Shown here one piece after another: positions 1 to 7,376 of a stretch of 37,005 nucleotides of DNA. The DNA is from a bacterium BMS3Abin11 (GTDB lineage: Bacteria; Pseudomonadota; Gammaproteobacteria; BMS3Bbin11): positions 1 to 37,005 of the forward strand of contig BDTD01000014.1 in NCBI GenBank assembly GCA_002897635.1, in the 5' to 3' direction. The notes beneath the pieces are model-generated. The model was not told where the DNA came from. It saw only the letters and a list, made by a program, of their open reading frames with translations, and did not search any database. The number at the start of each line of letters is the position of its first letter. Position 1 is the stretch's first letter. The translations under genes and the position numbers were made by a program.

Positions 1-453
1 CCTTCACGACTTCCGATGAATTGCAAAGCTGATATAACGTTTGTTGATGTATCGATACCGATGCTTAAGGAAGCGCAAAATAGATACGCAACTACAGATT
101 ACTACATAAACGCCCGTAGTGTAGCACTGCCATTAGCAGCAGAATCTTTTGACTTTGTGTTTTGCAGTCAACTTCTATCACATTTGACTGATGAAGAGTG
201 TATCCGAAGTTTATATGAAATGTTTAGGATCCTGGCACCAGAGGGGGCTCTGCTTGTGGTCGATTCGCATAAACCATCTAGAGGTATAGCCAATTCGAAT
301 GAGCAAATTCAAGTTAGGCAAAGCATTGATGGGCGCTGCTGGAGAGTATACAAGAGGTATAGGGCTACAAATTGGTTTAAGGAGAGTTTGCCTATGGAAG
401 TAAACCATTTATACGAAGGCAGATTCTTATTTTCTTTACTCTGGAAGAAATAA
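1..453 (+). CDS. Class I SAM-dependent methyltransferase, 5'-truncated by window edge
   Basis: The reading frame is open from base 1, so the gene starts outside the window. The first internal ATG is at 16. The visible part is the C-terminal half of a Rossmann-fold methyltransferase. A beta strand ending in an acidic residue (ITFVDVSIPMLKEAQ) matches the motif II region that contacts the SAM ribose. It is followed by FDFVFCSQLLSHLTDEE (motif IV-like) and a helix-strand pair, LYEMFRILAPEGALLVVDS, typical of Methyltransf_11/25 proteins. The glycine-rich motif I would lie upstream. Substrate is unknown. It is the left-most gene of an AT-rich accessory segment and faces a minus-strand kinase-like gene. 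Fold call is firm; the role is not inferred. Confidence 0.7.
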   Translation, partial: PSRLPMNCKADITFVDVSIPMLKEAQNRYATTDYYINARSVALPLAAESFDFVFCSQLLSHLTDEECIRSLYEMFRILAPEGALLVVDSHKPSRGIANSNEQIQVRQSIDGRCWRVYKRYRATNWFKESLPMEVNHLYEGRFLFSLLWKK

Positions 454-560
454 ACGTACCTATTAGGAATCGACTTCAACTGGTAAGTTGTTCGTTGCAA
501 TAGGTCAACTGATAAGGCCTGAAACCTTAGCAGCAATAGTATTTAATATTGCGATCCAGT

Positions 561-594
561 CAGGTAAACCCATGCGTACTAGCTAATTTACCTG
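561..594. repeat. Inverted repeat between convergent genes
   Basis: CAGGTAAA at 561-568 is repeated in inverse as TTTACCTG at 587-594, with an 18-nt loop. It lies in the 185-bp gap between the convergent methyltransferase and kinase-like genes. It could serve as a weak bidirectional transcription end, although there is no T-run. No gene is seen elsewhere in this gap. Confidence 0.3.
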
Positions 595-638
595 GCAAAG
601 ATAGTTAACGACTGATTCTGCCTGCCTTCATAATGAGA

Positions 639-1211
639 TTATTTATTTGAATCACCGAGAGTGTGATAGGAAAGGTCTTCTACAAGTGCTGCTACATTCT
701 TTTGTAGTATTTCATGACAGTAATCGGTTCGAATAGTTCTAACTTCATCAGCTTCACAAGCGATGACCCTCTCAAACAGGCGTGTATGATGTCTAAGAAT
801 TATATTTCTAGTAAATCGCGGGCCAGAAAGCATATCATTTCGTCTTGCAAGTCTACCATATTGTTTTCTGTGGTTTACTTTGCACTCTATGATAAACAGA
901 CGAGCTCGGCTCCTGCGAGCCAATTCTTTTGCCTTACCTCTAAGCAATGTGGTGAGGAATGTTGCGTCTAAAACAATTACAGAGTTATTAAGTTTCAGCA
1001 AGTTATCCTCAGCCTGTTGTATTAATTCTTGATAGGTTTGCCTTGTAATTCTTCTTGAGTATCTATTTTTTGGGTTAATTGAGTTTCTTGTAATAACTCT
1101 CCTTATTTCATCAGCAACAAGTACTCTAGTACCAACGGCGTTAGCAATCAGTTTTGCTACCGTTGACTTACCACTTCCTGTAGTGCCACACATAATAAAG
1201 ATTTCTTTCAT
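639..1211 (-). CDS. P-loop kinase-like ATP-binding protein (AAA_33/zeta-toxin-like)
   Basis: The protein is about 190 aa with an N-terminal Walker A, GTTGSGKST, at residues 9-17 after a hydrophobic strand (MKEIFIMC). Around residue 75 the strand VIVLDATFL has the Walker B/LID arrangement of the polynucleotide-kinase/zeta-toxin-like AAA_33 group. An arginine-rich lid (RRSRARLF, RLARRNDM) and a second strand LFIIECKV follow. The start is taken at the methionine just before the P-loop strand (1211); an upstream ATG at 1241 would add ten residues without family support. Members of this fold phosphorylate nucleotides, sugars or antibiotics, so the substrate cannot be named. It is transcribed in the same direction as the downstream phosphorylase-TPR gene, 125 bp away. 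AT-rich composition suggests transfer. Confidence 0.65.
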   Translation of the reverse strand: MKEIFIMCGTTGSGKSTVAKLIANAVGTRVLVADEIRRVITRNSINPKNRYSRRITRQTYQELIQQAEDNLLKLNNSVIVLDATFLTTLLRGKAKELARRSRARLFIIECKVNHRKQYGRLARRNDMLSGPRFTRNIILRHHTRLFERVIACEADEVRTIRTDYCHEILQKNVAALVEDLSYHTLGDSNK

Positions 1212-1335
1212 AATTCTGCACATGCTAAATCTGTTGACCACTGACTCGGAGATGGCTCAATAGACAATAATGCGTATTTATTTGTGAAATTGATGTAATC
1301 CTTTTTGCTTTATTTGAATAGACATAATCTCCAAC

Positions 1336-3156
1336 TTAAACATCATGAGTTTCTAAATGGCCTCGTGTCTCGGGCTTAATTGCCCTTCCAATAGTTTGTT
1401 GGACTGCAATGAATTTAGAGATGCCTGATATATAGTGTATAGCTGTTGGTGAAGTCCTATCGTATACCAAGTAAATTCGCGCATAAACCATGTCAATATT
1501 ATCCAACGCAATAACAAGATTACGTTGCTTTTTATATTCGTTGCAGAGTTGATCGAACTCATCTGACAAATTGGCGAGTGCTAATAGCATCAGCATATAA
1601 ATATATATAAGGCCGCGACGCGGATTGGCGTTGATGCTGTTTAAAGTTGTGAGCTTTGCTCGTTCAAATGAATAAGTGCTATCTTCAGCGGAGTTTATCC
1701 CTTCATTTTCCAATAGTTTACACGCAAAAAAGTGATTTATATCGATGAAAAACTTAGGATCTGCGCTATTCATAGAGACTGCACTTTGCATGGCTTTTTC
1801 TGCTTTTATTAAAGCTGTTTTTTTATTTCTCCTATCAGGTGAATAACTTACTTCGAAAATCAGTGCGAGCGCTGAAAGGTAGAGAAGTTGACTTGTGGAT
1901 AACTCGGTATCATCTAGAAGGCGCTTCATTTCTAAATAATCACCCTGGCGCCATAAAATTTCAGCGATTAGCTCAATTGTAGTCGGGTCGTTGTACCAAA
2001 TACGCTTGCGCTGATCTTCTAAGGTTTGAATGGCTTCATCGTAATTTCCTATTCTCATCAGGGATTTTAGATATAGTTTTCTCGCAGAGTTTGTACGTAA
2101 GCCACCGTTATACGCTTTTTTTATCTTTTCTCTCGCATGCGCGAAGTCTCCTTCCTCGTAATAGGAAGAAGCATTCTGAAGATACTTTAAAAGTTTCTTA
2201 TCGCGACGAGACCGGCAAAATCCACGTACGATAGCGCTTGGTAGGACGGATCCGAGAAAATCGAACGCGTTTGCGAGTGCCAATTTATGTATGCGATCAT
2301 GTTTGTCTAAATCTGCAAAATCTACTACACCCTTGACAACTAGCCAGCCGACATTTCCTGCCTGTTTTGCTGCGTAAACCATAGAATGTGCTTCCATTTC
2401 TATAGCCAACAACTCCCGTTCATCTTCATCGCCAACATTTGGTTCAACATTATTCTTAAAATATTCGAAAATACCCGGCACCTTAATAATCTGGTTTCCT
2501 GTTGAAAAAATACCGAGGTGAGCTTTTCCAGGATTATCTTTTATGTTTGTATTTTTAGTGTTTAACAATTGTTTATTGTAACCATCGATTTCAGAAATAA
2601 AATCAGCTAGTCGAAAAAAAGATTCATCCATGCCACTTATCGTATTTGTATGTAATCTGTGGTCGAAATGTAGCCGCATTTTTATTTTACTGAGCAGTGG
2701 TATGTATTTCTTTACCCAATCGGAGCTAAAAAGTGGCTTCAACTCCAATTTACCGTAGTCATGTCGGACGGTTGAACATGCAATAATTACATCACCTAAT
2801 TCTATAACCTTATCCTTATCCTTATTCCTGCCCGGGTCGCCTGCACAAATACCTACCATACATATAGCTAATGGATTAATTTTATAAATTGTTTTAGTTG
2901 CGAGGTAGGTAGTTGCATCACTACCCATAGAAGGATGAGGGAGTTTATAAATATGGTATCGAAGGATCTTTCCATCAGAGTGTTCTACTTCAAAAACCAT
3001 ATCAGCATCTGTTTGGCCATCAGGGAGCTGGTAAAAGTTTATGTCTGACGACTTCTTCAACTTCTGAGACCATTCTTTTAAAGCGATATATTCATTTTTT
3101 ACCGCAACAAGAAGTACAATATCCAGCTCATAGTGAATTGTGCCTTTCTTCGTCAT
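1336..3156 (-). CDS. Nucleoside phosphorylase-superfamily domain fused to TPR-like helical repeats
   Basis: The protein has 606 residues. Residues 10-310 match the PNP_UDP_1 / MTA-SAH nucleosidase fold: strand DIVLLVAVKNEY, the glycine-rich turn AICMVGICAG (98-106), ELGDVIIA (119-126), the EMEA signature at 253-256 that binds the nucleoside ribose, and GVVDFAD (276-282), which corresponds to the conserved Ser/Asp-Asp segment near the base. Residues about 320-590 are helical repeats of TPR type (for example YYEEGDFAHAREKIKKAY and IGNYDEAIQTLEDQRKRI). No transmembrane segment or signal peptide is seen. Phosphorylase domains joined to repeat scaffolds occur as effectors or sensors in microbial conflict and signalling systems; that role here is inference. 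It lies between a P-loop kinase-like gene and a methyltransferase in an AT-rich accessory block. Confidence 0.75.
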   Translation of the reverse strand: MTKKGTIHYELDIVLLVAVKNEYIALKEWSQKLKKSSDINFYQLPDGQTDADMVFEVEHSDGKILRYHIYKLPHPSMGSDATTYLATKTIYKINPLAICMVGICAGDPGRNKDKDKVIELGDVIIACSTVRHDYGKLELKPLFSSDWVKKYIPLLSKIKMRLHFDHRLHTNTISGMDESFFRLADFISEIDGYNKQLLNTKNTNIKDNPGKAHLGIFSTGNQIIKVPGIFEYFKNNVEPNVGDEDERELLAIEMEAHSMVYAAKQAGNVGWLVVKGVVDFADLDKHDRIHKLALANAFDFLGSVLPSAIVRGFCRSRRDKKLLKYLQNASSYYEEGDFAHAREKIKKAYNGGLRTNSARKLYLKSLMRIGNYDEAIQTLEDQRKRIWYNDPTTIELIAEILWRQGDYLEMKRLLDDTELSTSQLLYLSALALIFEVSYSPDRRNKKTALIKAEKAMQSAVSMNSADPKFFIDINHFFACKLLENEGINSAEDSTYSFERAKLTTLNSINANPRRGLIYIYMLMLLALANLSDEFDQLCNEYKKQRNLVIALDNIDMVYARIYLVYDRTSPTAIHYISGISKFIAVQQTIGRAIKPETRGHLETHDV

Positions 3157-3289
3157 TTATATGGAATCCTATTTTGTTATATTTTATTTTGCTCGATTGT
3201 ACTATTATTATCACGTTAATTTATTAAATATGAGATAAGCATTTTCTCACTCTAATTTTATGAATTACCCAATATCATCCAAAAAGCAT

Positions 3290-3874
3290 TTATTGGTGTA
3301 GAATTTTATATGCGGAAATTGAATTAATGGTATGGAATGGTTTTGTTATTAAGTCCGTTTCAGTTCTCCATGAATCGACTATTGTTTTTACTGCGGGGTA
3401 TCTCGAATCGAAATAGTCGTGGAAGGCTATGACTCCATGATTCTCAAGTAGATTTGAATATAAAACATCGGCGCGGAGTGACTTCTCATCGTGTCCTCCA
3501 TCAATGAACATAAAGCAGAAGCTCCTACCAAACGTATGCGCAATCTCTTCAAATGCATGTTCTGACCGACTGGAGTATAAAGTTACTTTTTCAGAAAACC
3601 CAAGATGCTCGATGTTGAGTTTCCATTCTCTTTCTACTTCACGAAAATCCACTGGGGTTTGATCACCTCGAAGGCTAGCTTGACCGGCGAATGAGTCACA
3701 GGTGACTACATGAGTCGCTGTAGAGGAAAGATATGCTGTGGATCTCCCACGAAAACAGCCAATTTCTAAGACAAATCTATTCTTTGCCATTTTTGAGAGC
3801 CACAGCCCTTCATCCTGAGATATGTGGCCAGGAATAGAATGTGGAATATTATTATGGGGTGGTTTGTACGTCAT
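3290..3874 (-). CDS. Class I SAM-dependent methyltransferase (Methyltransf_24-like)
   Basis: This 194-aa protein has a clear SAM-binding motif I, VLEIGCFRGRST (about residues 35-46). CDSF follows as motif II and FMFIDGGHDEKSLRADV as motif IV; IDGGHD is characteristic of Methyltransf_24 and cephalosporin-hydroxylase-like families, where the acidic residue and histidine can bind a metal. GVIAFHDYFDSRYPAVKTIVD is the next conserved block. The likely reaction is methyl transfer to a small molecule or sugar; the substrate is not predictable. It is separated by 133 bp of AT-rich sequence from the phosphorylase-TPR gene and lies in the same direction, so co-transcription is possible but not evident. 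Confidence 0.7.
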   Translation of the reverse strand: MTYKPPHNNIPHSIPGHISQDEGLWLSKMAKNRFVLEIGCFRGRSTAYLSSTATHVVTCDSFAGQASLRGDQTPVDFREVEREWKLNIEHLGFSEKVTLYSSRSEHAFEEIAHTFGRSFCFMFIDGGHDEKSLRADVLYSNLLENHGVIAFHDYFDSRYPAVKTIVDSWRTETDLITKPFHTINSISAYKILHQ

Positions 3875-4239
3875 CAGGTAGTTCCTAAAATAATGAAGTA
3901 TGTCGTTTAGAAGGAAATAGAATCAAGGATGTTACTCAGATAATGTGTAGCATGAAGGTTGCCATGTGAGACCTAAATATTTTATCACTTTTCGTGCGCC
4001 TAAATTAGAATCATGAGCAACCTGAGTCTATTATATAATTACTGCGTGAAACACCATGAATGTTTAGACCCTACTGTTTATTCAACTAGGCTGCTCAATT
4101 GACTTGGTGAGCAACATAATGATTATTTTCCTCCATAATTTTGATAACTAATTTAACTACCAACAGTTGTGGATCATCACTAATTGAATTTGAATACTAG
4201 AATATAATTTTTGTAAAAACGATAATGCTAGTTAATCAT
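3875..4239. other. AT-rich intergenic gap with no recognised gene
   Basis: These 365 bases are AT-rich with stops in all frames and no convincing coding or RNA signal. The gap ends at the repeat arm that precedes the first partial tRNA-Arg copy, so it is probably the right end of the left-most integrated module. Confidence 0.5.
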
Positions 4240-4242
4240 ATC

Positions 4243-4292
4243 TGCGGGGTTTTTGCGGGAGCTGGTTATGCTCGGTTATGCACAGTGCGGGA
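4243..4292. repeat. Right-hand arm of module 0: candidate integrase arm-type sites
   Basis: TGCGGGGTTTTTGCGGGA at 4243-4260 is followed by TGCGGGA at 4286-4292. The same arrangement with the same spacing to the att core recurs at 7741-7790. Repeats placed 60-110 bp from a tRNA-derived core fit arm-type binding sites of a tyrosine recombinase. The assignment is inference from position and recurrence. Confidence 0.5.
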
Positions 4293-4351
4293 GAACAGCA
4301 ACAGACGCCCACGGAATACATTAATAAAAACAATAAGTTAATAAATCACTT

Positions 4352-4401
4352 GCTAACTACGAACCAGGCGGTCGGGCGTTCGAATCGCTCCGGGCGCGCC
4401 A
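4352..4401 (+). repeat. att site A: 3' half of tRNA-Arg(ACG)
   Basis: The sequence from CTACGAACC through the T-arm (GGGCG-TTCGAAT-CGCTC) to the terminal GCGCGCCA is the 3' part of a tRNA-Arg with anticodon ACG, starting at the anticodon loop. The 5' half (acceptor, D-arm and the anticodon-stem partner CCTGG) is absent, so this is not a tRNA gene. It is the product of integration at a tRNA 3' end. About 110 bp upstream are also shared with att site B. The intact tRNA gene should lie left of the window. Confidence 0.85.
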
Positions 4402-4418
4402 AATTCAGCAGTAAAAAC

Positions 4419-4449
4419 AAGCGGTTATCGGGTTACCCGGTAGCCGCTT
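4419..4449. terminator. 14-bp hairpin at the end of the first integrase remnant
   Basis: AAGCGGTTATCGGG (4419-4432) pairs completely, allowing G-T, with CCCGGTAGCCGCTT (4436-4449). The loop TTA is the stop codon of the minus-strand integrase remnant. Flanking A-rich sequence on the left gives a U-tract on the minus strand, so it is a plausible intrinsic terminator. Confidence 0.6.
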
Positions 4450-4703
4450 TGCGTTTAAGCATAACCAGTGCCGGACTTTTGCCGGACTTTTCAGCACACA
4501 CGCTATTTACTGCCTCAATTAACTCCTCCAGTTCAGGGGCAGAGTAGTGCGTCGTAATGTCGCCGTTCTTGTGACCAAGTAACACTTTCCGTGTCTCCAT
4601 CGGTACACCTGCAGCCCTCAGTCGACGACCGAAGGTGTGCTTCAGGTCGTGAACTCGAACCTGACGCAATCCCACCGAAATTCTGGCACGTTTCCAGGCC
4701 CTG
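4433..4703 (-). pseudogene. Tyrosine recombinase (integrase) C-terminal remnant, module 1
   Basis: The frame reads AWKRARISVGLRQ, then VHDLKHTFGRRLRAAGV (the H-x-x-[K/R] box) and LLGHKNGDITTHYS (the second His and the Tyr nucleophile), then a C-terminal tail. The N-terminal arm-binding and core-binding domains and catalytic Arg I are missing. Similarity stops at about 4703, where the IS21-type end begins at 4714, so an insertion cut the gene. The gene end lies 32 bp from att site A, the usual place for an island integrase. Its last codons contain TGCCGGACTTTTGCCGGA-type repeats (4469-4491, plus-strand view). Confidence 0.85.
4469..4491. repeat. Left-hand arm of module 1 inside the integrase 3' end
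   Basis: TGCCGGACTTTTGCCGGA followed by CTTTT at 4469-4491 matches, up to C/G changes, TGCGGGACTTTTGCGGGA at 7741-7758 at the other end of the same module. A matched pair at both ends of a module is what attP arm sites would leave after integration. Confidence 0.5.
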
Positions 4704-4718
4704 TTATTAATAGTGCAT

Positions 4719-4810
4719 ATTCCGGTTCAAGTTGAACACCCATTCCGGTCGAAGTTGAACACCTATTCTGGTTTAAGTTGAACGGTCATTCTGGTTTGAA
4801 GCTGAACACT
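4719..4810 (+). repeat. Four 23-bp terminal iterons, left IS21 end
   Basis: ATTCCGG/ATTCTGG followed by a variant of AAGTTGAAC recurs at 4719, 4742, 4765 and 4788 with an exact 23-bp period. Such iterated ends are transposase-binding sites in IS21-family elements. Confidence 0.7.
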
Positions 4811-4934
4811 TTCTGGTTTTTTCCGGAATAGCTGTTCAACATCCAGGAATGGGTGTTCACGTTCAACCAGAATCTTTTCCAACGCATTGTTTTTTAACTA
4901 TGTTTGGTATCCTTCCACGTTTTTCGAGGGTCCC

Positions 4935-5171
4935 ATGCCAGCAAAGAGAATCACAATGCGTAAAATTAGAGACGTTTTAAGGCTCCGGCACCATGCCGGG
5001 CTGTCAATTCGAGATATCCAATCCAGCACGAAAGTCAGTGTTGGTTCAATTCAAACCCTGCTCGTCAAAGCAAAGGAGATGGATCTATCCTGGCCATTAC
5101 CAGATAATTTGGATGATGCCCGTCTGGCTAGCCTGTTTTATCCTAATACCCGGGTATCGGAGGCAGGATAA
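4935..5171 (+). pseudogene. istA: IS21-type transposase IstA, N-terminal fragment (left)
   Basis: The start is the ATG at 4935, preceded by GAGGG. The fragment reads PAKRITMRKIRDVLRLR, then a helix-turn-helix LSIRDIQSSTKVSVGSIQTLL. This is the sequence-specific DNA-binding N-terminus of IstA. It ends at LFYPNTRVSEAG and a stop produced by reading into the opposite strand of the second fragment. The DDE catalytic domain, normally some 400 residues further on, is gone. It shares only about half its residues with the facing fragment at 5138-5380, so the two come from different IS21-family members. Confidence 0.8.
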
Positions 5172-5380
5172 AACAAGCGGGCGAGCTGCTGATCATTCAG
5201 CTTCTCTATAGCCACCCAGCTCAGGCCTTCAGCCTGGGCTTTGCTGATGACTTTCTGGATAGCACCCAGACTGATTCTCAGGCTGTCCTTTATTTGCCTC
5301 ATGCTCAGTCCAGCATGAAGTCGTAGTCGCAATAGCTCGCGTAATTGTCGCATTGATATTCTCTTTGTTGGCATAACCAT
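5138..5380 (-). pseudogene. istA: IS21-type transposase IstA, N-terminal fragment (right, inverted)
   Basis: PTKRISMRQLRELLRLRLHAGLSMRQIKDSLRISLGAIQKVI is summarised here as the IstA helix-turn-helix region; the order and spacing match the left fragment. It ends LFYPASDTRVLG, reading out into the antisense of the left fragment through the joint. The start is at 5380 or at the second Met (5374). It overlaps the left fragment on the opposite strand by about 34 bp, which includes the palindromic joint. No catalytic part remains. Confidence 0.78.
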
Positions 5381-5490
5381 CCCCGATAGAAATTGGGCAG
5401 GTTAGCAGTGAATTATCAATACATGGAAAAGATTCTGGTTGATCGTGAACGGTGATTCTGGTGAAACACGAAAAGTGTTCACGTTCACAC

Positions 5491-5566
5491 CAGAATAGGT
5501 GTTCACCATCAATCAGAATAGGTGTTCACGATGCGCCAGAATCACCGTTCACGTTCGACCAGAATA
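5491..5566 (-). repeat. Four 23-bp terminal iterons, right IS21 end
   Basis: CAGAAT recurs at 5491, 5514, 5537 and 5560 with exact 23-bp spacing, each followed by a variant of GTGTTCAC. This mirrors the left end and gives the outer boundary at TATGCA (5570). Confidence 0.7.
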
Positions 5567-5705
5567 TGCAATAGCACAGTAGTTGACAGCCCATAATCAA
5601 AACCCCATCGTATCGGCTTACTATTCGAGGCTTTTCTATCTGCTCTGTTTTTTGATTTGCGTTTGTGTTTTCCCAATATTTTTCTCTTTCCATAGGCAGT
5701 GCAAG

Positions 5706-6308
5706 CTAGGAGCGCACGAATTTCATCAAAGGTTTAATATTATGTTTGTCAGCAGCACGAAGGGCAGATACATAGGTCTTTCGAGCTTCACCGGCATCAA
5801 TGAGGCTTACTTGTCCCCATGTAAAGCGTTCCTGGCCGAGTGATTTTAATAATAAGTCAGTGGCCAACCGTGCATGTCGTCCATTTCCGTTTGGAAAGGG
5901 ATGAATCTCAACAAGCCGATGATGAAACCTTGATGCTATTTCATCAGGTTCATACGTACTATGTTCGATCCAGTATCGACAATCGTCCAGTAGCAATTGA
6001 AGATCATTTGGGATTTTATAGGCTGGTATCCCTATGTTTCGCTCAGTTTGACGAAATTTACCAGCCCATCTCCAAACCCTGCCAAACATCCGTTTGTGTA
6101 GGTTAGAAAGGAATTGTTGTTTAAGAACATCACGTTTACGTAGAAATGCCCATTGTTCAGCAGCAAGAATATTTGTTTGTTCTGCTTCATTTAGCTCTCT
6201 TCGCAGCGTGATATAAGCAGGAATCAATTCTTCCCGTTCTTCTGCAGTAAGCGGGGTAGCAGCTCCATCCTGCTCAAGCAATGGATCGGTCAATTTTCTT
6301 CCTGCCAC
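5706..6308 (-). CDS. Mobile mystery protein B, Fic-domain protein
   Basis: This 200-aa protein carries the Fic catalytic loop HPFPNGNGRHAR at residues 136-147, after an N-terminal helical region with TNILAAEQWAFLRKRD. Fic proteins usually transfer AMP from ATP to a target hydroxyl; the His, the N/D-G-N-G anion hole and the Arg are all present, so it looks catalytically competent. Overall layout and partner match the mobile mystery protein B family (TIGR02613), which is always paired with an HTH protein A and often found in mobile regions. It overlaps the upstream partner gene by 19 bp, implying coupled translation. It is probably a toxin-like modifier controlled by its partner (inference). 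Confidence 0.85.
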   Translation of the reverse strand: MAGRKLTDPLLEQDGAATPLTAEEREELIPAYITLRRELNEAEQTNILAAEQWAFLRKRDVLKQQFLSNLHKRMFGRVWRWAGKFRQTERNIGIPAYKIPNDLQLLLDDCRYWIEHSTYEPDEIASRFHHRLVEIHPFPNGNGRHARLATDLLLKSLGQERFTWGQVSLIDAGEARKTYVSALRAADKHNIKPLMKFVRS

Positions 6309-6739
6309 AGATCAGAACCCGACTTGTTTGTTAGTTGTTCGACTAAACGTTTGAACTGTTCTTTCTCGTCGTCTTTATTCATGCCCTGTGCTTCAAGCGC
6401 CATTGTATGACTTACCGTATCCAGCTGTTTTTTAGCAAGCAGGGCAGCGCGCTTCTTAACTACTTCGTCAAGAGAGACTTTAGGAACTAAAGCATAAACT
6501 AAGTGGCAATCCAGGGCGTGCGCAGCCCGCTCCAGACTATCCAGAGTGATGGAGGAATTTGCCTCAGCTTTTTCGACAGCAACAGCGCGTGGTTGGCTTA
6601 CACCCATTCTTTTACCGAGTTGACTGGTCGTCATGCCAAGAGCTTCTCTGATTGCTTTAATCCAGCCTTTCGGAGGGCGTGCGAGGGTACTGGTATCAGA
6701 AAGTAAACTTAGTCGCGTATCAAGCTGGCGGCGTGCCAT
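6290..6739 (-). CDS. Mobile mystery protein A, helix-turn-helix partner of the Fic protein
   Basis: The roughly 149-aa protein has an Xre/Cro-type helix-turn-helix, MTTSQLGKRMGVSQPRAVAVEKAE, near residues 37-60. A SLERAAHALDCHLVYALVP segment and a charged C-terminus follow. This matches mobile mystery protein A (TIGR02612), the obligate upstream partner of the Fic-type protein B. The start at 6739 (MARRQLD) is preferred because GGAAG lies about eight bases before it; an ATG at 6760 would add seven residues. It is likely to bind the palindrome just upstream and autoregulate the pair, and perhaps to restrain the Fic enzyme (inference). Confidence 0.82.
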   Translation of the reverse strand: MARRQLDTRLSLLSDTSTLARPPKGWIKAIREALGMTTSQLGKRMGVSQPRAVAVEKAEANSSITLDSLERAAHALDCHLVYALVPKVSLDEVVKKRAALLAKKQLDTVSHTMALEAQGMNKDDEKEQFKRLVEQLTNKSGSDLWQEEN

Positions 6740-6772
6740 TATTCGTTCTTCCGAGCGCATTTTAAAATAATC

Positions 6773-6796
6773 CTAATATTATTAAATAATGGTTAG
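6773..6796. promoter_or_regulatory. Probable operator of the mobile mystery A/B operon
   Basis: CTAATATTATT at the left and AATAATGGTTAG at the right form a near-perfect 24-bp palindrome around an A/T centre. It lies 34-57 bp upstream of the chosen start of the HTH gene, within AT-rich promoter-like sequence. The position fits autoregulation by protein A. Confidence 0.5.
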
Positions 6797-6902
6797 AATA
6801 TAACATAAACATGATATAAAACAATAAAAATAATAATATATATGTAATAAGTATTGCTTGTATACTAAGGTTGTACCTTTAATTCTGGAGACGAAATCGT
6901 GC

Positions 6903-7033
6903 GGGACTTTTCTCTGCAGCCTCAATCAGGTTCGTTAATTCAGCAACCGAGCTCAAAATTCACACCGGCGGCCCGCAGGCGTCGACCGAAAGTGTGTTTC
7001 AGACCGTGAGCCCTAACCTGACGGAGTTCAGCC
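6903..7033 (-). pseudogene. Fifth integrase scrap with internal deletion, no att beside it
   Basis: On the minus strand the sequence reads ELRQVRAHGLKHTFGRRLRAAGV, the integrase His-box region. It then jumps, with loss of the LLGH...HYS catalytic part, to a segment reading VAELTNLIEAAEKSPA, which matches the tail after the Tyr in the 4433-4703 remnant. The frame changes at the deletion. The fragment lies between the mobile mystery operon and the RHH/ParE pair, and no tRNA-Arg copy accompanies it. Confidence 0.7.
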
Positions 7034-7085
7034 TAAGAAAGAAATAATCCTGGTTGATTTTCTGCTATAGTCAAGATGATTGCAT

Positions 7086-7095
7086 TTGATATCAA
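7086..7095. promoter_or_regulatory. Palindrome upstream of the RHH antitoxin
   Basis: TTGATATCAA is a perfect 10-bp palindrome, 15-24 bases before the antitoxin ATG. Ribbon-helix-helix antitoxins bind short palindromes at this position to repress their operon. The functional call is inference. Confidence 0.4.
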
Positions 7096-7109
7096 TATGA
7101 GGTCATTCC

Positions 7110-7376
7110 ATGAGCAGCCAAAGCGTCACTATCAGAACTGAAAGCAACACAGTAGACAAAATCAGCGCCATCGCTAAAGCAATGGATCGTTCCAGAAACT
7201 GGGTCATTGAAGACGCGCTCAAGCAGTACATTGATCAGCAAGCCTGGTATATTGAAGGAATACAGCAGGCTCAGGCATCATTGATAGCAGGGAAGGGCAT
7301 ACCTCATGTAGAGGTCATGGAAGAAATCTCTGAACTGATCAATGAACGCATCAAGACCCATGAGAATAAAGAGTGA
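7110..7376 (+). CDS. Ribbon-helix-helix (CopG/ParD-type) antitoxin
   Basis: This 88-aa protein starts SVTIRTESNTVDKISAIAKAMDRSRNWVIEDALKQYI. The beta strand SVTIRTE followed by two helices with the turn DRSRNWV is the ribbon-helix-helix DNA-binding fold. The C-terminal half (QAWYIEGIQQAQASLIAGKG, EEISELINERIK) is the usual toxin-neutralising tail of ParD/RHH antitoxins. The stop codon overlaps the GTG start of the toxin gene (GTGA), the standard antitoxin-first arrangement with coupled translation. It is probably also the repressor of the pair. Confidence 0.85.
   Translation: MSSQSVTIRTESNTVDKISAIAKAMDRSRNWVIEDALKQYIDQQAWYIEGIQQAQASLIAGKGIPHVEVMEEISELINERIKTHENKE

Larger units (their letters stand above)
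4714..5570. mobile_element. Chimeric IS21-family remnant: two IS ends joined head to head
   Basis: The left end starts TGCATATTCCGGTT (4714) and the right end is its near inverse, ...CAGAATATGCA (5570). A 4-bp ATAG flanks both sides and may be a target duplication. Each end carries four iterons spaced exactly 23 bp (4719, 4742, 4765, 4788 and 5491, 5514, 5537, 5560), as in the multiple terminal repeats of IS21 elements. Inside are two different IstA N-termini that converge and meet at the palindrome GATACCCGGGTATC-like joint near 5150. No IstB and no catalytic DDE domain remain. The element interrupts the module 1 integrase. Confidence 0.8.
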
